64,000 bases of DNA from positions 23,086,501 to 23,150,500 of the forward strand of contig CM072338.1 in assembly GCA_036874045.1 (NCBI GenBank), read 5' to 3'. A program made the translations under genes and the position numbers. Below the pieces are notes generated by a model. That model was not told where the DNA came from. It saw nothing but the letters and a program-made list of their open reading frames with translations, and ran no database searches. Numbering within the stretch: the stretch's first letter is position 1; every line of letters starts with the position of its first letter. This stretch comes from Cymodocea nodosa (lineage: Eukaryota; Streptophyta; Magnoliopsida; Alismatales; Cymodoceaceae). Of this stretch, positions 12,248 through 24,500 are shown piece after piece.

Positions 12248-15200
12248 ATGACTTCATTGGTGGTTTTTGCTCTGTTTGTCCTCGACCTGCTTCCTTCAAC
12301 ATCTGCATTTTCTCTAGATCCTACTTTGAATGATGATGTGCTGGGGTTGATCGTGTTCAAGGCCGACATCCACGATTCGAATGCAAAACTCGCGTCTTGG
12401 AACGAGGACGACGATGACCCATGTGGGTGGTCCGGTGTCAAGTGTGATCCGAGGACAAACCGTGTCACGGAGCTTAGCCTCGACGGGTTCGCCCTCTCCG
12501 GGAGGATAGGGCGTGGTCTCCTCCAGCTCCAGTTTCTCCGGAAGCTATCCCTTTCAAGGAACAACCTCACTGGAAGTTTCAGCCCTGATCTCTCCCGGCT
12601 CGGGAGCCTCCGGACTGTGGATCTTAGCGAAAATGGTCTCTCCGGCCCTCTGCCTAACGGATTTTTCGCAAAATGTAGGTCATTGTCGGAGGTGAGTCTC
12701 GCGAAAAATGGGTTCTCCGGCGGGATCCCGCCTAGTATCGGCGCTTGCTCGACGCTTGCCTCACTGAATCTCTCTGAGAACAGGTTGTCAGGTTCGATAC
12801 CAGTTGGATTGTGGGGTTTGAATGGGCTGAGATCGCTTGATCTCTCAGCGAATGCTTTGGACGGTGACATACCCGTTGGGTTGAGTCATCTTTCAAATCT
12901 GAGAACGCTGAGCTTGAGAGGAAACAAGCTCACGGGGAGTTTGTCTGACGAGTTCGGTGCTTTTGCACTTCTGAGATCGCTTGATGTGAGCGGGAATAAG
13001 TTGTCTGGTTCGCTTCCGGACACTCTTCAGAAGCTTTCCATGTGTAGTTTTCTTAGTCTGGGAAGCAATTCCTTCACCGGAGAGGTCCCAGCGTGGATTG
13101 GGGAGCTGGATAGTCTAGAGCATTTGGATCTGTCGGGCAATGGGTTTTCAGGTAATGTGCCCGATTCACTAGGAAAACTTCGAGCGTTGAAATATCTGGA
13201 CTTATCTCAGAATGGGTTCTCCGGGAGCTTGCCGGAGTCGATGTCTGGTTGCGGCAGCCTCGTGACTGCTGATCTCAGCCGGAATGCGCTGACCGGTAAT
13301 CTTCCAAGTTGGGTTTTTTCTTTGGGTTTGGAGGAGCTTCTAATCTCCGAGAATAAGCTCGATGGAACAATACAAGTTAGTTCTTCCCCAAATCAGACGC
13401 TCAAGTTGCTGCAACTTTCGAGCAATTCCTTTTCTGGGTGCGTTCCTCAAGCGATTGGGAACATTCGTGGCCTGAAACAATTGTATCTTGCCCGTAATTC
13501 TTTGAATGGTTCTATTCCAGTAACCATTGGGGAATTAAAGGCATTGGAACTCCTTGATCTCAGTGGCAACCACCTCACCGGAATCATTCCACCGGAGATA
13601 GGAGGTGCAGTTTCTTTGAAGCAACTTATTCTGGTGAAGAACTTCCTCACTGGACAAATCCCCACTCAAATCGAGGACTGCTCTTCGCTTGGATCATTGT
13701 AAGTTTCCGTCATTCTTGCCTTACCTGATTCTCCTCAGTAAGTTACCCTTGTTGTGATAAAGTTTTTTGACGTGGTAGGAACCTTTCTATGATCCTACAT
13801 TTGAAGCGTAAGAAACTCAACCTGCATCAGATAAATATGTACTGCTAATCAACCAAGCCTACCATTACAGTGTCCATGTTTTTTTGCTGCGAAAATCCAC
13901 AATTTTCCGAAATTAAAGATTTGATTTAAATTTGCTAGTCCAGGACTGAATTGGTCTTGTGTTTTTGCTTGAAAAGTTTAAATTCATTCGTTAAGATATT
14001 TAACTTTTGTATGGTTTTGGTTGTCCTGCATTAGTGTTACTTCAAATTTCACCAACATAAAGTAATTTTCGATTTAGCAGCTAATTGGATGTGTTACCTT
14101 GCACGTTATATGTGTTTGTGCAGGATGCTCTCGTGGAATAACCTCTCAGGTCCATTACCTCCCAATGTAGCTAACCTCACCAACCTTCAGACAGTAGATC
14201 TCTCCCATAACAAATTCTCAGGGGTACTTCCCAAGAAGCTTTCAGACCTTGCCCACCTTGTTGAGTTCAACATCTCTCACAATAACTTTTCTGGTGATCT
14301 CCCTGCTGGAAATTTCTTCAATACCATTCCAACATCTTCCTTATCTGATAACCCCTCGCTTTGTGGCTCCATTGTTAATGTCTCCTGCCCTGCTGTACTC
14401 CCGAAGCCGATTGTTCTCAATCCCAACTCTTCCTCATCAACCACATCATCTGCTAACCCCACGATCTCATCCAACTTCCATCAGAAGAAGAAGATCATAC
14501 TGAGCATATCTGCTGTGATTGCTATAGCAGCTGCTGCCTTGATCGCCCTTGGTGTCATTGCTGTTACTGTGCTGAACTTGCAGGTTCGGACGTCTGCTGC
14601 CTCCCATTCAGCTACGGCTCTTGCACTCTCTGATGACTACTATAGTCGGTCTCCTGCTACTGATGCCAATTCAGGAAAGCTTGTTATGTTCTCTGGTGAT
14701 AACCCTGATTTTAGTGCTGGAACACATGCCGTTCTCAACAAGGATTGTGAGCTTGGTCGTGGGGGTTTTGGTGCAGTGTATAAAACCGTGCTCCAAGATG
14801 GTAGGCCAGTTGCAATCAAGAAGCTCACTGTGTCAAGCCTTGTCAAGTCACAAGAAGATTTTGAGAGGGAAGTAAAGAAACTGGGAAAATTGAGGCATCA
14901 CAATCTTGTGTCCCTTGAGGGCTATTACTGGACACCATCATTGCAGCTCCTAATTTATGAATTTGTTTCTGGCGGGAGTTTACATAAACATCTTCATGAT
15001 AGCTCGGGGAGGTTTCTTTCATGGCAGGAGCGATTTGATATCATTCTTGGAACTGCAAGGAGCCTGATGCACCTTCATCAGTTGAACATCATACATTACA
15101 ATTTGAAATCAAGCAATATCCTGATAGAAGAATCTGGTGAGGCAAAAATCGGAGACTATGGACTGGCGAAGTTGCTGCCAATGTTGGATCGCTATGTGCT

Positions 15201-15585
15201 CAGCAGCAAGATTCAAAGTGCACTTGGGTACATGGCTCCAGAATTCGCCTGTCGTACCGTAAAAATCACAGAGAAGTGCGACGTCTATGGCTTTGGGGTG
15301 CTGGTGCTAGAAACTGTGACAGGAAAGCGGCCTGTGGAGTACATGGAAGATGATGTAGTGGTTTTGTGTGACATGGTGAGGGGTGCCTTGGAAGAGGGAA
15401 GAGTGGAAGAGTGCGTTGATGGGAGGCTTCAGGGTAAATTTCCAGCAGAAGAAGCAGTACCGGTGATGAAGCTTGGTTTGATTTGCACTTCTCAGGTGCC
15501 ATCGAACCGTCCAGACATGGCTGAGGTGGTAAACATCTTGGAACTGATCAGATCTCCTCAAGACAGCCAAGAGGAGTTGTGCTAA
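12248..15585 (+). CDS. Leucine-rich repeat receptor-like kinase, PXC2/IRK type
   Basis: Plasma-membrane receptor-like kinase of the LRR group containing Arabidopsis PXC2 and IRK. Two exons: 12248-13698 and 14124-15585 (425-base intron, donor GTAAGT, acceptor GTGCAG), joined in phase to 970 codons plus stop; the family is about 965 residues. Signal peptide about 1-20; LRR N-cap with NDDVLGLIVFKADIHDSNAK and a paired-cysteine PCGWSGVKC motif; then an unbroken series of about 20 plant LRRs (LSLSRNNLTGSFSPDLSRL style); C-cap LCGS..SC; membrane helix about 608-634; kinase domain from about 690. The glycine loop GRGGFGAVYK and VAIKK (Lys about 716) are intact. The catalytic HRD is HYN (808-810), so the proton-acceptor Asp is Asn, and DFG is DYG (828-830). 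As I recall, PXC2 itself has HYN, so this is a family trait rather than decay. Activity is likely weak or absent. The exact orthologue (PXC2 or IRK) is not settled. Confidence 0.93.
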
Positions 15586-18500
15586 GCTTTTGGATCTGTT
15601 TTTTTTTTCTTTCTTTCCTTTTTAATTATGAAATGTGGTAAAACCATGCTGAAGATTATAAACAAGAGGAGGTTTCCAGGCGAAGAAGAATCCAGTTAGA
15701 CGTCTACAGATCATGGTGAGAATGCTTAGGAATTGAACGAGAGTTGGGAGGTTTTGTTGGAAATGTAATTGCCACAAATGTCAGTTTCTGTTTCATTTCT
15801 TTCTGGATTCCTATTCACCAGGCTTCTCTCTATTTGTTGGAACCTAATATTGCTTTCCTTTCTTCTTGTGTGTGATTACTTTTGCTTCCCTTAGCATTTG
15901 TTTGCCCTAACTTTACCACTTCTCTGCTAAAAAGTGCCCTGCCTCTTTGATTTCTTCTCCCCTGGTGCCGAGTTCTGTCCTGGTCACTGATGCGCAAGGC
16001 TCTCTATAGGCATGAATACTTGTAGTTCTCAAAACACCCAAAAGAGTTCTCTAGATCTGGCATGCAATTGAAAATTCTAATCATTCGTTGGCATTTTTGG
16101 GGACCTCAACAACCCAAAGTTTTGAATTGTGGCTGGTATCTACCAAACAAGCAAAGTAGTTGCTGGAGCATGTGATTTATTATGAGATCATATGAATACG
16201 ATTTATTCTAGAAGGCAGAAATGATCTTTTTGCCCAGGTTGGAATTATTTTTTCTTCTTTTTTGAAGTGTTACAGGGTGGAAAATGCATTATCTCCCATT
16301 GACAGGGAAGTAATCGTCTTGCAGACGAAATTTTGACGGTATTCTCTTGGAACTTTGTCTCTCTGCCATGCCTTTTTCTTCTTTTGTCAATTGTGTTCGT
16401 CTTTTTTTGGGGTTTGGTGACGACAAATATTTCTGCTTTAATTCGCCTTCTTCTTTTTTTCTTTCTAAAATTGACAAATAATGTGTCTCTTCCTTTCAAA
16501 GTTCCCTCCAAATCAGCGACGGAACCTGAACTTCAATATCACAAGATATATCATACCAATTCACTTTTAATATTATAAGATTTGAAAACATCAACAAAAG
16601 AACTTAGTTAAATCATCGTATTTAGTTCACATAACAGGGTAAGCGCTGAACTTGCACAGTTGACAAGATTCTTATTTTGACTCAAATACGATGTAAAATC
16701 GAGATGATCAGGAAAGATTTCAAATGAATTTTATACGGTTTGTTAAAATCTGAAGATTCTTACTATCATCTTAAAATCACTGTAAAATCACAGATTTGTA
16801 AAGTTTTCCCTTCTTACAATCATATAAAAAGAATACCAATTTCGATTGGTCCAACTCAATATTATACCAAAAAAATTGAGGAGGGAATATTAGTTTGGGT
16901 TGAGAAGGCATAGCTCCAGCTGTACATCCACACCATATTATTCCGCTTGCTTCTCCTTCCACATGCAAGGCGATTGGAATAATACCTGCTCGACCACTGC
17001 AGAATTCAACAACTTTCTTTTCAAAAACTATTATACTTGCTGGAAGGAGAACCTCCTTCCAATGTTTTAAGAAAAATGGAACAACAACAACAACAGAACA
17101 GACAGTATCATTCATCTTTCAGCAGCATTTAGGGTTTAAATATAACCAAAAATATTATAAAAATTGTAGTGTTCAACTCAACCCAGTATTTGTTGAAACA
17201 ATTGTTGAAAAGTAACTTGATTTTATAAATAATAAGATAGCATGGTTGATAAAAACATCACCATTATAAAAAGGTGCCAAAATGGCCTGCTGAGTTCCTA
17301 ATTTCTTTTTACTCAAGTCAAAAAGCTGTCAAGAGTTGATAAAACCTATAAGCTGAGATTCTCTGGTGCTGCAAACAATGCACAGATGCAGCACAAAAAA
17401 AGCAGTGATGTTAGTGAAGGAAGAAGAAAGAATCATTGAGTCATAGCTGTTGAGTAAAACAAAAGTTTGGCATGAGAAGAAGCTCGGTAGTCCACTCCAC
17501 ATGGGAGTGAAAGTGTTGGAGCACTCAAAAAGATTACAAGCACGAAGTGTTTGTTGGAATGAGTCAGTGAACAAAAGATAAAAGAACTCTTCACTGAAGG
17601 GCCATGGCATGTGCACATCTCAGGCTTTTGTCTAGGCAGAACATTGTGCACTCGATTGACAATCATATGTGTGGCTTTCAAATGCGCTGAAAATAAATCG
17701 AAATCGTGCATCTTTCAGCACTTAAATCTCACAACTGTTGAGATGGGTATTGGGGATCATGGTCCATACGGCAGGAAACTTCTATATGAGCAAAACTAAA
17801 CAAAAAAATTGTACTCCACTCTGAAGGAAAGAACCTATGTTCCAAGTTCAAGTAGAAACATTATCATTGCCAAAAAGAACCGTAAAAAGGTATTCTTATA
17901 GATTTTTCCTTTTCGGTATGTGAGTAGTAGTATTTTATGATAACGTTCTATGAAGTTGGAATTACTTACGGAGAAGATCATGAGTCACTCTACTTGGTAA
18001 AACGAACCATTTCAATTTTTATTTTTTTTTCAGTACGTGAGTGAAAAATAAAAGAAATTGACAGATCAAAGTTCCTGCCAAGCACATGGTTCCGACTGAA
18101 CTCTTACAACTTTTCCTTAAACCAGTAAGAGAAGGGAACCGAGCGGAAATGTTCTCGTTCATGGTGCGAAACAACAAAAGGCAGGTCTGTCCTCTTACCT
18201 TTGTAGCTGTAAAAAAAAGGACGACACAGATCTGCAATATTTAGTATTCTTTTGATAACGTGGTTTCCGATAAAATTAAGAATATCACAATTACTCATGC
18301 ATCCGAACTTTGGAGGAGCAGGAGCAGAGCCATTCCCTCCACCACGTCAAAAATTACATACAAGCGTGATCGTGGTCAAAAAATAAGGTGAAATGCGCAA
18401 CCAACTCAAAAGCATCAGACTGGGGTTAAGAGCTACGAGATTGTCATATTGTCCCCCCCTTTTTTTTGTATATATGTTGAGGAGACTGAAAGAAATCATG

Positions 18501-20697
18501 TTGGCACTAGAGATTAAATTATCTTCTGGTGGGAGAGGAGAAGATGCAACTCGCATGGTGGTGGGTGAGATCCCTGCATGGAGGATGGTGATGGTGATGG
18601 TGATGGCATCAATGTGCTCGGTGGCCTGCATTAATACGGCTCCCCCACTTTTCTTCTTCTTGGAATAGAGGATGTAGTAATAAATAATTCCGGCAGAAGT
18701 CATTATGAACGGAGGGAAAAGAACCTGAGGACCTTCACTGCTTATGAATTTAAATATGTTTTTTTCTAATGATAGTGTTCTTTTTTAACAATGAATAATA
18801 TATGAATCTTGCTGCCGTCCCTCCTAGTTAACGATCTATCTATACTCTTCTTAGGCCAAGAAACTTTTATTAAAAAAAATAAGAATATCGATGCGCCGTT
18901 GTTCAAAATGAACTTTTATAGCTACTAGTTTAAAGATTGAAATATGTATGGCAACAGTTTTTAGACAATGCATGTACGCCATCAGTGAGACTGAGACAAT
19001 ACAGGTTTTCTAAAGAAAAGTGAGATAGTATAATTTTTAAAAAATACTACCGTTATAGAAAAATATTGAAACAGGCAGGAAACCTTGATACAGTGAAAGA
19101 AAAATACGGGAAAGAACGGGAAAAGCAAAGCAAAGACGAAGATTTCAGCCAGTGTGGTGTCGAAAGGAAATACTTGGAATCGTTGATGAGGGAGAGATGT
19201 GGGGTGGGGTCTTCTCCACATGTAATTTATATCTCACCTATTACAAGTTATCAAAGCAGCCACTTTATTCAAGACCAGAACGTCACCTCACCTATTGATG
19301 CGTCTCCATGGGAAAAAGTGGTGCTCTGTTCATTTTTTCCACGATGACATCATGTGACATATAGATCTTTAATTGATTAAAGATAATAATATATATATTA
19401 AATAATTTTATCGTTGATGAAGCTTGCCTCCAATTTTTTAGAAAGAAAAAGAGAGAGAGAGAGAGAGAGAGAGAGGAGAAAAAGAGAACCATGTGAGCAG
19501 AGAAGATGCTGCAATGCTTGCCTACAATTGAATCTTTATCGTTGATGAAGCTTGTCTCCCACTTTGTGTCGTAACACTCCCACGTGCGATTGATTTCTTT
19601 CTAGGTCCAGCATGGCGCTCTCTTGGAAATCAAGCAAGGCATATGTTTTCAACTGAGCAACAGCATCTGACTCCCAACTTTTATATGTGAACATTTTTCA
19701 GGGTTGAAGGCAAGCATTTGCCTTGTTACAGTTTACCATTACCACTCCTACAACAAGAAAATGACCTGTCATCCTTTTGTACTTGCAACACCTATGGTTT
19801 GTTTTGTAATATTTTCGTTAGAAGCACACGGAAACCAACTTTAAACAGGCTTTACAGAAGTAGGCCTTTTCCACATTACCATCTCACTTGTATGGCAAAA
19901 CCAAGATCATGAAAAGTCTAGATATGTCTCTTTGCGAAATTAAGAAATGCTAAAACCATGTTAAAAATGAATGCTAACAAGTAATGATTTTTCTGAGAAA
20001 TGCTAGAAAATAGAAATGACCATGAGTAAAATAGGAAGTCAAGGTCTTAATACCCAACTTCTACCAAACGAGGAAAGTATTACCACTCCAGAAGCCAGAA
20101 AACGATCACAAGCCATAATTGTGGGATGTTGGGGTTTTGTAAACTCAAAGCACTACGGATTAACAACAAACTGCACACACCATTTCACCAAATTATCAAG
20201 AGATATCAACCTTGTAATTGTTCTTTTCAAGTATATTCTGCTAGTGTTAAAATCGTTAATAGTTTATCATTTATTCTCGTAAGCTTTAAATACAACTAGT
20301 ATGCTACAATTCAAATTTTTCTCCAATTCCTTGTTGCCTCTCTCCTTACAGAAATCACAAACTGAAAGTAGCTTAGAAGTAACATTTATTTGTCCTTGTT
20401 TACAGTTCTTCAGACGTCCACATAGTGCAAGTTAGCATCTTGGATAGCTGCCATCAAGGAAGCATCATGCTACCCTAATAGAAAGAAACAACGATAATAA
20501 AGCATGCAAGAAACAACAAAAAGTTCCAGAAAAAGCAGAAACAAAAAACAGTCAGTGGTTCTGTGAGAATCCCAAAAAAAGGGGAAATCTGGCATTTCCA
20601 CACAGGAAAAGGGTGGTATTAAATCCCAAACCCCCGTGATTCATCTTCTACATCAGAAGAAAACCCCAAAACCAGATATCTGAAGGGCATTTGCGCA
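15586..20697. other. Intergenic spacer between the LRR kinase and the small ORF
   Basis: The first 100-200 bases are probably the 3' untranslated region of the LRR kinase (T-rich, with ttataaac near 15658). Several open frames of 60-118 codons at 16.3-18.7 kb on both strands match no family I recognise, overlap each other and contain poly-T or TGG/GAT repeats, so I do not call them. A (GA)n microsatellite lies at about 19449-19475. Confidence 0.5.
19449..19475. repeat. (GA)n microsatellite
   Basis: About 13 uninterrupted GA units inside a purine-rich patch. Confidence 0.9.
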
Positions 20698-21033
20698 ATG
20701 AATAGGATGGAAACAAGGCAAAGTGTGTGCACGAGTTTTGGCGATGAGCATAGCGCACTATGTGATGAGTTTGAGAGACTAACAATCCAGATCGAGCTTA
20801 ACAAGGCAATGTTGAAGAGGCAATTATCATCACCATTCCCAATGCACCAGCCAACATCACAACTACCGACATTTCAGCCATTGCAAGAGATTCAACCAGA
20901 AACAATGGAAACAAACAACCACCAAGTCTCCAGGAACCATTTTAAGCTGTCAAGAGTTCTAGAGAAATTACTGAAACCAATTTACTGCTTTAACATCAAA
21001 AGGAGAGAAAGGAAAGGAAATTCAGGCTTGTGA
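20698..21033 (+). CDS. Possible small protein, 111 residues, unknown function
   Basis: A single uninterrupted frame with an ATG start. The composition looks coding rather than random: an acidic N-terminal part (FGDEHSALCDEFERLTIQIE), a short amphipathic segment (LNKAMLKRQLSSP), a Pro/Gln-rich middle, and a basic C-terminal tail (KLSRVLEKLLKPI, then KRRERK). No signal peptide or membrane segment is visible. It is convergent with the EF-P gene, with stops about 500 bases apart. I have a vague impression of similar short plant proteins with an FERL..ELNKAML block and a K-L-L-K-P tail, but cannot name a family. It could also be one exon of a longer gene or an old exon relic. Function not assigned. 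Confidence 0.45.
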   Translation: MNRMETRQSVCTSFGDEHSALCDEFERLTIQIELNKAMLKRQLSSPFPMHQPTSQLPTFQPLQEIQPETMETNNHQVSRNHFKLSRVLEKLLKPIYCFNIKRRERKGNSGL

Positions 21034-21527
21034 ATGACCCCAACCTTGAAGGTGCGTGGCAGATCATGTCGCACTCAGATGTTGGAGAAATTGATCATGG
21101 TTTCCGACACAGGAGTCAGGAGTGTAAGTAAAAATACATCAATACACAGAGATTTCATACATCCAAACACCTTGGCATCAAAAACCAATATTACAGAATA
21201 AAATGCATCAATTTGATTGCAGAAAGTACATGGAAGAATCTGGCTGTGAAAGGAAAAGCTAATGGATAAGAAGTTAGAGATCAGACAAAAGAAACCAAAC
21301 GGAAGTTCATGTTCATCCTTTTTTACTTGAAAATCTTGTGAGATACAAAGATGAGATGGAAAATTTTCAGAATTGTATACATCTCTTAAGGTACAAAGGT
21401 AATACATTTTCTATTTACTGTATGAATTATTGAGTTCTGTTCTTAAGAAAAGAAGTTGAATTCACACAAAACAATATTGTACCTCTTTCCATACCAAAAT
21501 GTAAAATGTTCTGTAGGCTGTAGATAT

Positions 21528-24500
21528 TTATGCACGGCTCATATACCGTCCAGTCCTCGTATCCACCAATATTTCCTCACCAGAATTAATGAACAATGGG
21601 ACATTTACAACAGCACCAGTGTCAAGTGTTGCTGGTTTTGTCCCCCCTGCATGAAAAGGAAAACATGTATAGAACAATTATTTTGCCACTAGTTTATAGT
21701 TAGGAGGAAAAGTTCCTCCAAAATCATGTTGAAGCGTTCTCCACTTCAACATCATATTATTTAAAACACATAAACTCATTCAAATAACTTTTTCTACTAG
21801 TGCAAACTGCAAAACCAAAATGATTCATGACCACCACTCCAAAACCAAAATGATTTATAATATAGCAAATATTATTTACCATAATGATTGCTCAAAAGGG
21901 AAATTCAAATTTTATTTTGTTCACTTCTATATTTATCTTGTTGGGATCTACTCAATCAACAGCATGCATCAGTGACAGCTTTCAAATAAAACTGATTTCC
22001 ATGTTCCAGTCATGAAACAGAGATCTGGAACTTTCATGTTTTTGGTGGCAATGGTGTCTGAAAACACATGTTATGCATTCTATTGAAGCTGGTAGAGGTT
22101 CTAGAAAGTCAAATATGATTAATTACCTTGTGCAGTGTCACCTCTCAAGCCAGGGTCTGTCTCAACCACAATCAGTTTAACTGTGATCGGAAGTTCAAAG
22201 TCTATAACCTGAAAAGAAATTATTACTTCAGAAAAGAGATATACATAAGTCTATATTGTGTCAGTATACGTCCACAGCATCCCCAAAATGGATATATGAG
22301 AAACTACTTGATCAAGAATTGCTCCAGCAGACTTGCTAGATAATGCGGTGATGATGCATTGTCAAAACTAAGAAGTATATGATGAATTATTAACAATTCA
22401 TGGCTACATTAGATGGATCAAAAAATGTTGATATGAAAAGGGAAAAGGATAACAGCATATACCCGTCCATTCCAGAAGAGCAATATGCAGTCCATTCCTT
22501 CTTTCAAAAACTTTGTTTTATCCCCAACCTCTTTGTCACTTAGAAGACTTTCCTCATAAGTAGACTACAAAAAATGAAAGGCATCTTAATAATGAATTGA
22601 GGTTTATGACTGCCATATTTGTTATCAAATCACGGGTCAGTTTATGTTGCTTTTTGCTTAGTATTCATAACGTTGAATTATATAACTCTACTACAGTACT
22701 TTCAGAGGTGAGGCAGCAACGTACCAGATCCATGAAAGCATACTGAGAACCATCTTTGTATGTGAACTGTTTAGTTTCCTTCATTACATTTGCCTCATTT
22801 ATCTAAAAGAAAAGTGAAATGTAGGTAAAACTTAAAGGTCAAAAAGTACATATTAAGTAGCAAAAAAAATTCAGTGCATCTGACAGCACAAAAAATGGAG
22901 CAATTCATGGAATGCAACCTGGATTTCTTGTTTAATGCAATTTCCAAGGAATGAAGGAGAAACATGCATGTAAATAGCACTGGAAAGTTTTCTGCTTCAT
23001 TTTAAATTATCTACATATAGGTATAAAAACAATGGTATGCTGTAATACATGTGCAAACTAATGCATAATACAGGTTTTGAATCTTCTATTTTGAGAAAGA
23101 TTCACGACTCTTACAATTTCATGACAGGAAACTGAACCAACTTACTGAAGTCCTATAACAAATAAAAATCAAAAGTTATTCTAAGAACTCTTTCGGGGAC
23201 AGACTCAAACAAATCCTACAAGCAATATATGCAGAACCCTATTTCAACATTGCGAACAAAATCATGACAAAAATATAAAAGCATCAGGTGTTCTAAACTG
23301 TTGTGAATTTCTTTTTCTAGTTGCTTGTCTTCATGCACATTAAGCATGCTTTTTTTGAGCAGCAACAAAAATTTTATTGAAAAAGAGAAAATCAAGAAGA
23401 CTTGCACAAGAGGTAGATAGACTAGAAAGACAAAAGGCCAACAAAAGTTAGCAATGGTTTCAAAAAGGAAACAAAAGAAAGAAGAGAAAGGAAAGAAAAC
23501 AAGGTACACTGAAACTGCTCAAAAGAAAAAAAAATTATGCATGCTGATTATAGAGTATTCCAAATTTTGGGAGTAACATTGCTTCAAGATATGGTATGCA
23601 ACATTATCCTTTTCTTGATTCATTCCCATCCAAACAAAATTTATTTTTTCGGTTGGTTTGTTTTGGGTGAATCATGATACAGTTACCTACCTTGGATAAG
23701 GCTGATATTAGACAACACCATACAAGATAAAATTTTAAAGACCTCAAACGACCCAAGATGAAACTCAAAGTGATCCCACGTGCATTGTCATGTTTTGAGA
23801 TTGCATTGGCAATGTTTATGCAGGATTATGCATGCAATCCTGTTTTGGATCATGCTAGTGATCACACCAGTGTTCCCAAGTAGGGATGACACATGTGATC
23901 CCATTTTAGGATAGCATGTGTGATCCCATTTTTGGATCATGAGGGAGAAGCCCTCATCAGCACGGAGTTGCATGTAGCACACTACAATGGCAATTTGCAA
24001 CACATGAGAATGGCGATCTAAAGGAGAAACAATGATGTAAAATGCTTTGTGGATTGGAAGAGAGTTGGAAGGGGATGGACAATGCTGTTGTAAGGATTTT
24101 AAATTTATTTTGAGGATGAATGAATGATTAAATAAATGTATGGGTGGGAGAAAAACTTATACATATAGTTTCCTTAAAACAAGACATGACTAAAGAATAT
24201 ATTGCATTGGTGTAGGAAGACTGGTGAAATTGAATGAACTTTTCATGTTCCCATAACAGTGAATAATATCATATAAGTCTGGAAATTCTCAGGTCACTTT
24301 CTTTATATGGGAATGGTAGGTAGGTTTTTCTATGGAGAAGGCCCTGCAGAACTTAGAAATAATCAGATCCCTGTGATGCGATGTATGTTGACGTTTGATA
24401 AGTTAAGCAAATCAATTAAGTTTGCAGGCAGAAGACTTTTCATCTGTTTGTCACATAAAATCCTCAAATATAAGTTGTGCAGATGTAACATATGGAACTA

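Noticed and set aside
12178..12870. 230-codon minus-strand frame
   Set aside because: Antisense shadow of the LRR repeats in exon 1 of the receptor kinase.
16245..18703. Several 60-118 codon frames on both strands
   Set aside because: Mutually overlapping, no domain or signal features, partly made of poly-T or ATGGTG repeats.
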